Positions 4,466 through 11,315 of a DNA stretch of 11,315 bases are shown piece by piece. Numbering within the stretch: the stretch's first letter is position 1; every line of letters starts with the position of its first letter. A model generated the notes under the pieces. That model saw only the letters and a program-made list of their open reading frames with translations. It was not told the DNA's origin and did no database searches. This DNA is from an uncultured Ruminococcus sp. (GTDB lineage Bacteria; Bacillota; Clostridia; Oscillospirales; Ruminococcaceae), in the NCBI GenBank assembly GCA_945876405.1, contig CAMCOJ010000038.1, forward strand, positions 1 to 11,315. Direction: 5' to 3'. The translations under genes and the position numbers were made by a program.

Positions 4466-7453
4466 TCATAGTATGCTGCGCCATTTTTCGATTATTTCTG
4501 AACATGTGTCGAGTTCGGATGCGGAGATGGCATCTTTAAGTTCGTTGAAGATTGCTGTGCTTTCATCGTTGAATTTGAATTTGCCCAGTTCTTCAGCGAC
4601 TTCATCCATTGTCAGAGAATCGAAGTCCTCTATCGCCTCAGCAAGTTTATCGAGCATTTCGTTTATCTGATCACTGTCAGCTTCCTTTTCCTCGTCTTCG
4701 TCAGGAACATCAGGGAAGAGATATTTAAGACTCTTCTTGTATCCGCGGTATTCTTCAAGCATGGAAGCTGTTGTTGCACGGATGAGATCGATATTACCCT
4801 CGTTACCCGCTTTTTCCATATCAGCAGCAACTGCCGATACGTGTTCAGCACCAATCTGTTTTGAAGTGCTCTTGAGAGCGTGAACTTCAATAGTGTAATT
4901 TTTCCAGTCTTCGTTGTTATAGTGCTTTTCGATTGAGCGTGCTTTTTGTTCTATTGAGCAGTAATACTGTTTAAGTACGGTAAGGAATAATTTTTCTGTA
5001 CCGAGAAGTGAGAGGGCAAGTTTAACATTCAGCCCTTCAATCTCGAGGGGACCGCTTCTTTGTCCAGGGGCGAACGGAGCAGGTCTTGCAGGAGCTGGTG
5101 CAGGAGCAGGTCTTGCAGGAGCAGGTCTTGCAGGAGCTGCAGGAGCAGGTCTTGCAGGAACTGGTGCAGGAGCAGGAGCAGGAACTGGTGCAGGAGCCGG
5201 TGCAGGAGCAGGAGCCGGAGATGGTGCAGGAGCCGGAGCAGGAGCTGGTGCAGGAGCTGGTGCTGGAGTTGGAGCCGGTGCATATACAGGAGCTGAATAT
5301 GAATCAGTTTCCGGATTTTCAGACGGGAATAAATCTGATTCCACTTCAACTTCCCTGAAGAAAGGTCCGTTTATTGGTATATCTTCTTCCTGCTGACCTT
5401 CCTGCTGAGTTTCCACAGGTATAATCTTTTCATGCGGCAGCCATTTTTTGAGCTTTGATACAATATCCTTTATTTCTATCGGCTTTGCAACAAAGTCGTT
5501 CATACCTTCGCTCAGGAACATTTCCTTTGCGTTTGCAACAGCGTTCGCGGTAAGTGCGATGATTGGCGTGTCCTCATAATCAGGGAATGTTGTTCTTATC
5601 ATATGTGTTGCCTCAACACCGTCTATTTCAGGCATCATATGATCCATGAATATGAGATCAAATTTCTTCTTCTTTATCTTGCTTATTGCATCCTTTGCAC
5701 CTGTTGCAGTGTCAATCTTCATATTAAGCGGCTCGAGAAGACCCTGGGCAACTGTAAGGTTGATAGTATTGTCGTCTACAATAAGAATCTGTGCGTCCGG
5801 TGCTGTAAACGGGAAATCATCTCCTTCAAAGTCGGCAAAGGCCGCATAGTCTTCACCTATACCCATGATGGAGTAAAGCGAAAGAACGTAAATAGGCTTT
5901 CTTATAGTACGTATATTTACAATGTTGAAACGTTTGAAACTTTTGCGGTTTTCTATTACTATACACTGGAGCTTCGGATTGTTTGTTACAAACTCCTGCA
6001 TTTCCTTAGTGAACAGATCCTCTTCGACAAATACAAAGTCGAAGTCCAGTGCATCCATATAGTTTTCCTTGAGAAGTATAGTATATGAAACATTAAGACG
6101 GGATAAATCCTTTACAAGCTGTGCACACAGATAGATATTCTGGGAAATAACCGCAGCTGAAATCATCTTGTCTGCCTTCGGTACAGATGCTTCCTTGCTG
6201 ACTATTTTCTGGGGAACGACAAATGCAAATGTACTTCCTACATTGTATTCACTTTCAACATCGATAAATCCGCCCATGAGTGCAAGGAGCTGCTGTGTGA
6301 TTGCAAGACCGAGACCTGTACCTTCTATGTTTCTGTTTCTCTTGCTGTCAACCTGCTGGAAAGATTCGAAAATCTTGTCAAGATTCTCTTCCTTGATACC
6401 GCTTCCGGTATCACTTATAAGGACTTTCAGGGTTCCTTCCTCGTCATTTTTCTTCTTGAACTTGAGTTTGAGCTGAACCTGTCCCTGTTTTGTAAACTTT
6501 ACGGCATTGGTAAGAAGATTGATGATAATCTGCTGGATTCTGATGTTGTCACCGTATAGTTTGTGTGGAATTTCAGGTGGTGCATCAACGGTAAATTCAA
6601 TGTTTTTGTCGCCGATACGGCTGTTAATCATACTTGCTATATCGTTTATCATTGAAAGCGGTTCATAGGAAACTTCAATGATTTCCATTTTGCCGGATTC
6701 AATCTTTGAAAAGTCAAGGATATCGTTGATGATGGTAAGAAGATTTTTGCCGGAAGCTCTTATCTGATGGATAAAATCACGTGCAGTAGGAGACATCTCC
6801 TCACGAAGTGCCATCTCTGCCATACCGAGAACGGCATTCATAGGAGTTCTGATTTCGTGGCTCATATTTGCAAGAAAGTCAGACTTGAGCTTGGCACTTT
6901 TTTCAACTTCAGCATTGTTTACATGCATATTGTAGCTGTTGTTGGCTATAGTTGATAGAACTTCTGCTATAGTGTTAAGGGATACTGCAGCTTTGTCTAT
7001 TTCGTCCTGCTCAATTACTTTAACCTTCTTTACAGCATGAATGTAATCTTCCGGATCTATGTTAAGCTCCTTTGCAGTTTCTTCAAATGTGGCAAGGTCA
7101 GGAGGAGAGGAGAGTACCTGACCTCCTACAAAGCTTCCGACCATTTTCCCGTTTGCCATAATAGGAGCGGCGAATTCAATAAGACCTGCGTGACAGAAGT
7201 ATGTACATACACTCTTGCTTTCAAGAGCCATCTCTGCACCTCGTTTGTCACAGTTTTCACATCTTCTGCTGCCTTCCGGTGAAACTCTTGTCAGGTTTGA
7301 ACAGAAGTCACAGAAGTTGGAGCCATTTGTTACAGCAACTCCGTAATTGTCTGATATTATGCTTGCCATACCTGTCATGGATGAAAATGAATCCTGAATT
7401 TTCTGAAGTACATCTATATCGATAAGATCGGTTATATACATTTCTTCGTCCAT
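4466..7453 (-). CDS. Cytoplasmic hybrid histidine kinase: PocR-HisKA-HATPase-pseudoREC-REC-(AP)n-HPt
   Basis: A 995-residue phosphorelay kinase with no membrane segment. A PocR ligand-binding domain (about 8-170) carries C48/C51, C65/C68 and C83/C87, plus the APIMANGKMVGSFVGGQV core. HisKA follows (MSHEIRTPMN, phospho-accepting H199). The ATPase has N box N312, DTGSGI at 348-353, FQQVD at 365-369 and GTGLGL at 378-383. Residues about 428-540 form a pseudo-receiver: E477 stands where the phospho-Asp should be, though K519-P survives. The true receiver (553-672) has D560/D561, phospho-Asp D604, T635 and K657. Residues about 724-795 are an Ala-Pro repeat, then comes an HPt domain with H858 (HALKST) and an acidic helical tail (915-995). 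Expected relay: H199 to D604 to H858. AAGGGGA lies 8 bases before the ATG. The response regulator gene ends 23 bases upstream. PocR domains sense small molecules; the ligand here is unknown. Confidence 0.95.
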   Translation of the reverse strand: MDEEMYITDLIDIDVLQKIQDSFSSMTGMASIISDNYGVAVTNGSNFCDFCSNLTRVSPEGSRRCENCDKRGAEMALESKSVCTYFCHAGLIEFAAPIMANGKMVGSFVGGQVLSSPPDLATFEETAKELNIDPEDYIHAVKKVKVIEQDEIDKAAVSLNTIAEVLSTIANNSYNMHVNNAEVEKSAKLKSDFLANMSHEIRTPMNAVLGMAEMALREEMSPTARDFIHQIRASGKNLLTIINDILDFSKIESGKMEIIEVSYEPLSMINDIASMINSRIGDKNIEFTVDAPPEIPHKLYGDNIRIQQIIINLLTNAVKFTKQGQVQLKLKFKKKNDEEGTLKVLISDTGSGIKEENLDKIFESFQQVDSKRNRNIEGTGLGLAITQQLLALMGGFIDVESEYNVGSTFAFVVPQKIVSKEASVPKADKMISAAVISQNIYLCAQLVKDLSRLNVSYTILLKENYMDALDFDFVFVEEDLFTKEMQEFVTNNPKLQCIVIENRKSFKRFNIVNIRTIRKPIYVLSLYSIMGIGEDYAAFADFEGDDFPFTAPDAQILIVDDNTINLTVAQGLLEPLNMKIDTATGAKDAISKIKKKKFDLIFMDHMMPEIDGVEATHMIRTTFPDYEDTPIIALTANAVANAKEMFLSEGMNDFVAKPIEIKDIVSKLKKWLPHEKIIPVETQQEGQQEEDIPINGPFFREVEVESDLFPSENPETDSYSAPVYAPAPTPAPAPAPAPAPAPAPSPAPAPAPAPAPVPAPAPAPVPARPAPAAPARPAPARPAPAPAPARPAPFAPGQRSGPLEIEGLNVKLALSLLGTEKLFLTVLKQYYCSIEQKARSIEKHYNNEDWKNYTIEVHALKSTSKQIGAEHVSAVAADMEKAGNEGNIDLIRATTASMLEEYRGYKKSLKYLFPDVPDEDEEKEADSDQINEMLDKLAEAIEDFDSLTMDEVAEELGKFKFNDESTAIFNELKDAISASELDTCSEIIEKWRSIL
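5069..5286 (-). repeat. Ala-Pro coding tandem repeat in the kinase linker
   Basis: About 72 codons, nearly all Ala (GCN) or Pro (CCN), with a few Arg, Val, Ser and Thr, give a degenerate 6-base repeat (on the plus strand mostly GGAGCA/GGTGCA/GGAGCT units). Part of it has a larger period marked by a GGTCTTGCA (Pro-Ala-Arg-Pro-like) unit at about 5089-5160. It encodes a stiff extended linker between the receiver and HPt domains. Such arrays change copy number by slippage, and short-read assembly may have mis-sized it. The reading frame stays open throughout. Open frames on other strands here are by-products of the repeat. Confidence 0.9.
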
Positions 7454-7461
7454 AAAAATAA

Positions 7462-7468
7462 TCCCCTT
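7462..7468 (-). promoter_or_regulatory. Ribosome binding site of the hybrid kinase
   Basis: AAGGGGA on the minus strand, 8 bases before the ATG at 7453, lying within the 23-base gap after the response regulator gene. Confidence 0.7.
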
Positions 7469-7476
7469 TTCATTGT

Positions 7477-8406
7477 TTATCTTATAAGTTTATATATCGT
7501 TTCAAACAGTTTGTCCATATTGATAGGTTTAAGTACATATCCCTGAGGTTTTAATGACAGTACCTCCTGTATCTTTTTTCTGTCAGAAACACCGGTTAGA
7601 AAAACAACAGGAATATTTGCTGCGTTTGGCATTTTTTTGAGTCTCTGGAAAACCTGAGGACCATTTTCTCCTGGCATTTCGTAGTCCAGAAGGATTATGT
7701 CAACTGTTTTGGTTTCAAAAAACTTGTCGATAAGGTCTGCATTAAGCATAGTTGTGATATTAAAAAAGTCACCGCATGCACTTTTGATAAGACGAAGTAT
7801 GCTTCTGTCGTCATCTATAACAAGTACATTTGCCTTTGAATCCTTTGGATTCTTTGGTTCGTTTATTATCTCGCTCTGATCCTTCGGAGGTCTCTTTTCC
7901 GGATTGGTTTCAGCCGGCTTTTCATGTTCGGATTCTACCGGTTTCGGTTTGGTTTTTACTGCCGGTCTCGAAATAACTGAAATTGATTTTGGACCCGGTA
8001 CAGGAGCACTCTGTGTATTAGGTTTAGCAGCGGCTTTGCCTGACTGAATTATCTTGATTATATGAGCGATTGTTGCGTCCTGTGGTGTACTCTGTCTTAT
8101 TATAAGATCAGGTTTCTGAGGAAGTCTTTCAAGCATATTGCACAGAGTGTCATCTCCGATAACAATGATAGGAACTGAACTGAAGTCATGACTGCTCTTA
8201 AGTGCTCTCATCTGTGTAATAAGCGGTCCGCACTGTGCACCTTCATTGAAACAGACATATGCATCCGGTCTGAACAGTTTAAAATGATTTGCTATATCAT
8301 CAAGGCAGTCGGATGTACTGAGACAGTCAAAATACTGTGCTGTCTGTTTAAAAAAATCACTTATCACACTGCCATGTTTTGAATTTAGAAGAATTCTGTA
8401 TTTCAT
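7477..8406 (-). CDS. Response regulator with degenerate and canonical receiver domains, no output domain
   Basis: A 309-residue protein from the chosen start. Residues about 1-122 have the alternating strand/helix pattern of a receiver (YRILL, PDAYVCF, VPIIVIGDD) but lack the acidic pocket, phospho-Asp and lysine. Residues about 123-192 are a charged Pro/Lys/Glu linker. Residues 193-309 are a canonical receiver: D198-D200 acidic cluster, phospho-acceptor D241 (LLDYEMPG), T271 and K293 (LKPI). No DNA-binding, cyclase or other output domain follows, so it probably acts by protein contact or as a phosphate relay partner. Start choice: ATG at 8406 has AAAGGGG 7 bases upstream; the in-frame ATG at 8427 would add seven residues but has a poorer site. 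It is the first gene of an operon with the hybrid kinase, its likely partner. Confidence 0.92.
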   Translation of the reverse strand: MKYRILLNSKHGSVISDFFKQTAQYFDCLSTSDCLDDIANHFKLFRPDAYVCFNEGAQCGPLITQMRALKSSHDFSSVPIIVIGDDTLCNMLERLPQKPDLIIRQSTPQDATIAHIIKIIQSGKAAAKPNTQSAPVPGPKSISVISRPAVKTKPKPVESEHEKPAETNPEKRPPKDQSEIINEPKNPKDSKANVLVIDDDRSILRLIKSACGDFFNITTMLNADLIDKFFETKTVDIILLDYEMPGENGPQVFQRLKKMPNAANIPVVFLTGVSDRKKIQEVLSLKPQGYVLKPINMDKLFETIYKLIR

Positions 8407-8413
8407 AGTTTTT

Positions 8414-8420
8414 CCCCTTT
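8414..8420 (-). promoter_or_regulatory. Ribosome binding site selecting the response regulator start
   Basis: AAAGGGG on the minus strand lies 7 bases before the ATG at 8406 and favours it over the ATG at 8427, which this site follows. Confidence 0.65.
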
Positions 8421-8462
8421 CCCGCATTATTCCCGGTCAGCCAAAAGTGCTTTACCAATAAA

Positions 8463-8491
8463 ATTATATCATAAAGTTCAACAAAAATCAA
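8463..8491 (-). promoter_or_regulatory. Sigma-A type promoter of the response regulator/kinase operon
   Basis: On the minus strand TTGATT (8486-8491) is followed by a 17-base spacer and a consensus TATAAT (8463-8468) with an extended -10 TGA. Transcription should start near 8456, giving a leader of about 50 bases. The design matches the SDR promoter (same -35, spacer and TGn). No operator-like repeat is evident around it. Confidence 0.82.
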
Positions 8492-8519
8492 CGGTATTTC
8501 AGTAAGTTATTAGTTATAA

Positions 8520-9938
8520 TCAGCTTTTTTCGCTGAATGTACAGCAGCATGTTCCCAGGATAAACCAGATGAAAGGGGAAACTGTAGCTGTACCTGATGT
8601 AAATAATGCTGATAATGTGAAGAGCACAGCCGCTGTCATTGATGCGCTGAATATCCAGCTTTTTTTTCTTAGTGCAGACATTACACCGTTTGCAGAAGAG
8701 TAGAAAAACAGTGCAGCAAGTGATACTGCAGCCGGAATTCCGAATGATGCTGCGTAGAAAAGATATTCGTTATAAGGACGGTCAACTGACAGAGGCACAT
8801 CATTGAAAATTCCGCTTCTCTGCGAGAAGACAAATGCGTCCGGACCGATACCCGTAACAGGAAACTGTTTTATTATCTCTGCGGCTTTGTTCCAGAGAAA
8901 CGGATATACTTCTGTAATATCGTGGATATCAAAGCTGCCTTCCAGCGATGCGGAATACTGGCCGAATGCTCCGAGACGCGTGCATCCGTCCTGCCAGATT
9001 ACTTCACCGTCATAAACGGCAAAACCTTTTATGAGTATGAAAACCAGTGCTGCAGCAAATCCGGAAATCATAAGTATAAGAGGGGTGCTGTCAGTTTTTT
9101 CTGATTTTTTGCTTCTTATATAATCTGTAAGAACTGCAGCAAGAATTACAGCAGAACTGATATATCCTGCAAGTGTCTGGGTTTTTACAAGGAAGAATGA
9201 AACAGGAAGAACTGCCAGTTTATAAATAACTGAAAAAACTGATGATTTATCATGCATAGCACCGAAGGCTGATATGATAAGACCGGCGGAAAGCATAACA
9301 GCAAGAAATACCGGACTTCCGGCTGTTCCGCTCGGAAGCATAGGATTCACCATAAGATAAGGAATCTTATAGTAAAATCCAGGAAATGACGGAATGAACT
9401 GAAGGGCAGACCATATGCTTTCAAGAATCATTATCGCTGAAAAAACTTTGAATACTGTATTTACCGCTTTTTCACTGTTCATCGACATGCTCCCGAGGAA
9501 AATGAAAATATAGCTCAGATGAACGAGAAGTCCCTCGTATCTTCCGTGTCTGAATCCCAGAAAGCCTGAATAATCCTGAACCGTACTTATAGAATTTACA
9601 TATGATATGTACATAAACACCGTCAGTGCAAGAGCCGTCAGTGAACCGATAATCTGTTTTTTGGTGAGAGTCTGCTTTATCAGTGCAATGATAAATACAA
9701 CTGCTCCGAGAATGCCTGTTATTCCAAGAGAGATAGAAGGGATAATCTTCCAGTCGTATGTTGTTTCAGAAACCATCATATTTGAAATTATTTCTGAAAC
9801 TGCAGACAGTACAAAAATAAGCGAAAATCCTATAGTGAACATTACAGATGCTGTTTTGTTAAACTGGTCATTTGTCATATTCAGTATAAAGTTTGATTTT
9901 TCTGTTGTACCAAATATGGTTTTATGAGTTTTAGACAT
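8520..9938 (-). CDS. O-antigen ligase family (Wzy_C-like) polytopic membrane protein
   Basis: A 472-residue integral membrane protein with about 10-12 hydrophobic segments (for example about 31-53, 68-88, 97-113, 137-152, 208-226, 236-251, 257-272, 286-304, 392-412, 430-446 and 452-466). A large, probably extracellular loop spans about 305-390. Wzy_C/WaaL-like marks are GRYEG at 132-136, GTAGSPV at 204-210, QFPVTGIGPDAF at 358-369 and RPYNEYLFYAASFGIP at 387-402, where the usual His-Asn of the ligases is replaced by Tyr-Asn. Family members polymerise or transfer undecaprenyl-linked glycans at the outer face of the membrane. In a Gram-positive, a capsule or wall-glycan polymerase/ligase is more likely than LPS ligation. 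AAGGAAAAG precedes the ATG by about 8 bases. No clear terminator separates it from the downstream operon. Confidence 0.82.
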   Translation of the reverse strand: MSKTHKTIFGTTEKSNFILNMTNDQFNKTASVMFTIGFSLIFVLSAVSEIISNMMVSETTYDWKIIPSISLGITGILGAVVFIIALIKQTLTKKQIIGSLTALALTVFMYISYVNSISTVQDYSGFLGFRHGRYEGLLVHLSYIFIFLGSMSMNSEKAVNTVFKVFSAIMILESIWSALQFIPSFPGFYYKIPYLMVNPMLPSGTAGSPVFLAVMLSAGLIISAFGAMHDKSSVFSVIYKLAVLPVSFFLVKTQTLAGYISSAVILAAVLTDYIRSKKSEKTDSTPLILMISGFAAALVFILIKGFAVYDGEVIWQDGCTRLGAFGQYSASLEGSFDIHDITEVYPFLWNKAAEIIKQFPVTGIGPDAFVFSQRSGIFNDVPLSVDRPYNEYLFYAASFGIPAAVSLAALFFYSSANGVMSALRKKSWIFSASMTAAVLFTLSALFTSGTATVSPFIWFILGTCCCTFSEKS

Positions 9939-9969
9939 AAAAATTCTTTTCCTTTCCCAGAAATATTTT

Positions 9970-9975
9970 ATTATA
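9970..9975 (-). promoter_or_regulatory. Possible -10 element for the O-antigen-ligase-like gene
   Basis: A consensus TATAAT on the minus strand lies 31 bases before the ATG at 9938. No -35 hexamer is found at 15-19 bases upstream, where instead the perfect inverted repeat lies. Either an activator is needed or the match is chance in AT-rich sequence. Confidence 0.35.
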
Positions 9976-9979
9976 AAGA

Positions 9980-10007
9980 TTTACCCTACTCAACCGAGTA
10001 GGGTAAA
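9980..10007 (-). other. Perfect 12-bp inverted repeat between rny and the O-ligase-like gene
   Basis: TTTACCCTACTC (9980-9991) and GAGTAGGGTAAA (9996-10007) are exact reverse complements around an AACC spacer. It starts 8 bases after the rny stop. The most ordinary reading is the rny terminator, but on the minus strand only AAATCTTTATAA follows the stem, a poor T-run. The alternative is an operator or attenuator for the O-ligase-like gene, since it lies just upstream of a TATAAT. Confidence 0.7.
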
Positions 10008-10015
10008 AGGCTGGT

Positions 10016-11315
10016 TTATTTCGCATATTCGACTGCTCTGCTCTCACGGATAAGATTAACCTTAATCTGTCCCGGATAGTCCATCTCGTCCTCAATGCGT
10101 TTAACAATGTCTCTCGCAACAAGAATCATCTTTTCATCATTGATAATCTCAGGGAGAACCATGATTCTGACTTCACGTCCGGCCTGAACAGCAAAGCATT
10201 TTTCAACTCCCTCATATGATGAGCAGATCTCTTCGAGCTTTTCAAGACGCTTGATGTAGCTTTCATAGTTTTCACATCTTGCAGCAGGTCTTGCAGCTGA
10301 AATTGCATCGGCAGCCTGTACAATACATGCGATAACAGTCTGTGGTTCGACATCGTTATGATGAGCTTCAACAGCGTGAATAACTTCCGGACTTTCCTTG
10401 TACTTCTTGCAGACATCAACACCAATCTGAACATGTGAACCTTCAATCTCAGAAGTAAGAGCCTTACCGATATCATGGAGAAGACCTGCACGTCTTGCGA
10501 CATTTGCGTCAACACCAAGCTCGGAAGCAAGGATGCCTGCAAGCTGTGCAACTTCGATAGAGTGGTTCAGTACATTCTGGCGGTAGCTCGTACGAAATTT
10601 AAGACGTCCGATAAGCTTTACAAGTTCGTGGTTGATGTTGTGAACGTTTGTCTCAAGTATAGCACGTTCACCCTCCTGCTTAATCTTGTGTTCAACCTCA
10701 CGTCTTGCCTTGTCAACCATTTCCTCAATCCTTGTCGGATGAATACGACCGTCAGATATGAGTTTTTCAAGTGCAATTCTTGCAACCTCGCGTCTTACCT
10801 GGTCAAAGCATGAAAGTGTGATTGCCTCCGGAGTGTCGTCAATTATGAGGTCAACACCTGTAAGTGTTTCAAGTGTACGGATATTACGTCCTTCACGTCC
10901 GATTATACGACCCTTCATCTCGTCGTTCGGAAGTGCTACAACTGAAATTGATGATTCGGAAACCTGGTCTGCCGCACATTTTGCGATTGCAAGAGAGATA
11001 TAGTTTCTTGCTTTTTCTTCACAGGAATCCTTTATCTGCTGTTCGTAAGCAGCGACTTTAAGTGCCTTTTCGTGGACAAGTTCAGTTTCAAGCTGCGAGA
11101 TGATGTACTCTTTGGCCTGTTCTCTTGTAAATTCAGAAATCTTTTCAAGGATGTCCATCTGGCTTTTTTTGATTGATTCCGCTTCAGAGAGCTTTTCGTC
11201 AGCTGATTTTATCTTGTTCTGAAGAATCTCTTCCTTCTTCTCAAGGTTGTCATTCTTCTTGTCAAGATTTTCCTCTTTCTGCTGAATTCTTCTTTCCTGT
11301 CGTGAAATCTCACTT
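10016..11315 (-). CDS. rny: Ribonuclease Y, 5' end outside the window
   Basis: The membrane-anchored endoribonuclease that starts mRNA decay in many Firmicutes. The frame is open to the right edge, giving 432 visible residues of a protein usually about 520 long; the N-terminal membrane anchor and the start are missing. The ATG at 11158 is internal, because the charged coiled coil ([15 protein letters not shown] and onwards) continues upstream of it in frame. Next come a KH RNA-binding domain with [12 protein letters not shown] (GxxG at visible residues 139-142) and the HD hydrolase domain: H251, LLHDIGKA with H280-D281, EAHHND with H318/H319, and D336 in [11 protein letters not shown]. The C-terminus (EIRIMV-like [10 protein letters not shown] and [20 protein letters not shown]) matches the family closely. 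The stop is followed by a perfect inverted repeat. Confidence 0.97.
   Translation of the reverse strand, partial: SEISRQERRIQQKEENLDKKNDNLEKKEEILQNKIKSADEKLSEAESIKKSQMDILEKISEFTREQAKEYIISQLETELVHEKALKVAAYEQQIKDSCEEKARNYISLAIAKCAADQVSESSISVVALPNDEMKGRIIGREGRNIRTLETLTGVDLIIDDTPEAITLSCFDQVRREVARIALEKLISDGRIHPTRIEEMVDKARREVEHKIKQEGERAILETNVHNINHELVKLIGRLKFRTSYRQNVLNHSIEVAQLAGILASELGVDANVARRAGLLHDIGKALTSEIEGSHVQIGVDVCKKYKESPEVIHAVEAHHNDVEPQTVIACIVQAADAISAARPAARCENYESYIKRLEKLEEICSSYEGVEKCFAVQAGREVRIMVLPEIINDEKMILVARDIVKRIEDEMDYPGQIKVNLIRESRAVEYAK

Noticed and set aside
5069..5286. CRISPR array or minisatellite unrelated to coding
   Set aside because: The units are 6 bp codon pairs in frame with the kinase, with no spacers of constant length.
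5060..5358. Arg/Ser/Cys-rich and Gln/Glu-rich open frames on the plus strand and a Leu-rich one on the minus strand
   Set aside because: They are other-frame readings of the Ala-Pro repeat inside the kinase gene and lack ribosome sites.
5603..6088. 161-residue plus-strand open frame
   Set aside because: It is antisense to the receiver and pseudo-receiver region of the kinase, with no recognisable domain or ribosome site.
8461..8520. Terminator for the O-ligase-like gene
   Set aside because: Only weak AT-rich self-complementarity is present after its stop; no GC stem with T-run was found.
10126..10551. 141-residue minus-strand open frame inside rny
   Set aside because: It is a shifted-frame shadow of the RNase Y HD region, which is conserved and uninterrupted.
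11158..11315. ATG at 11158 as the start of RNase Y
   Set aside because: The frame stays open upstream to the window edge and encodes the typical Glu/Lys/Arg coiled coil of RNase Y.

Overview
The window looks like the end of a draft contig from a Gram-positive anaerobe of the Clostridia, most likely a Ruminococcus-like member of the Oscillospiraceae. This is inferred from moderate-to-low G+C, strong AGGAGG/AAAGGGG ribosome binding sites, a lipoprotein solute-binding protein, an RNase Y gene, and a PocR-domain hybrid histidine kinase with an Ala/Pro-rich linker. No marker gene fixes the genus. The first 46 bases are not genomic. They are an Illumina Nextera adapter (P5 end, an i5 index and the Tn5 mosaic end) left on the contig.

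Left part, plus strand (47-2260): the 3' part of a GGDEF diguanylate cyclase gene with intact active and inhibitory sites, then an ArsR/SmtB metal-sensor repressor that carries both classical metal-site signatures, then an orphan extracellular sugar-type solute-binding lipoprotein. The three are tightly spaced and co-oriented and may be one operon. A hairpin terminator at 2232-2260 closes this block. It also serves the convergent radical SAM gene, whose TAA stop lies in the hairpin loop.

Middle (2240-4463): a TIGR01212/YhcC-like radical SAM gene on the minus strand, and a divergent NAD-dependent epimerase/dehydratase (extended SDR) on the plus strand with a good promoter and Shine-Dalgarno. 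The SDR gene is followed by two nearly identical hairpin terminators 111 bp apart, flanking a short GC-rich patch.

Right part, minus strand (4466-11315): a two-gene signalling operon with its own promoter (8463-8491), encoding a double-receiver response regulator and then a 995-residue cytoplasmic hybrid histidine kinase (PocR sensor, HisKA, HATPase, pseudo-receiver, receiver, about 70 residues of Ala-Pro repeat, HPt, acidic helical tail). Both proteins pair a degenerate receiver with a canonical one, and neither has a DNA-binding domain. Upstream are an O-antigen-ligase-like polytopic membrane protein and then rny (RNase Y), which runs off the right edge. A perfect 12-bp inverted repeat lies between these two.

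No mobile element, CRISPR array, tRNA or rRNA was seen. The genes are mostly recognisable housekeeping, signalling and envelope functions. The parts most worth following up are the PocR kinase/regulator pair with its repeat linker, the dual-site ArsR protein, and the twin-terminator intergenic region. I do not see convincing evidence for an entirely new system.
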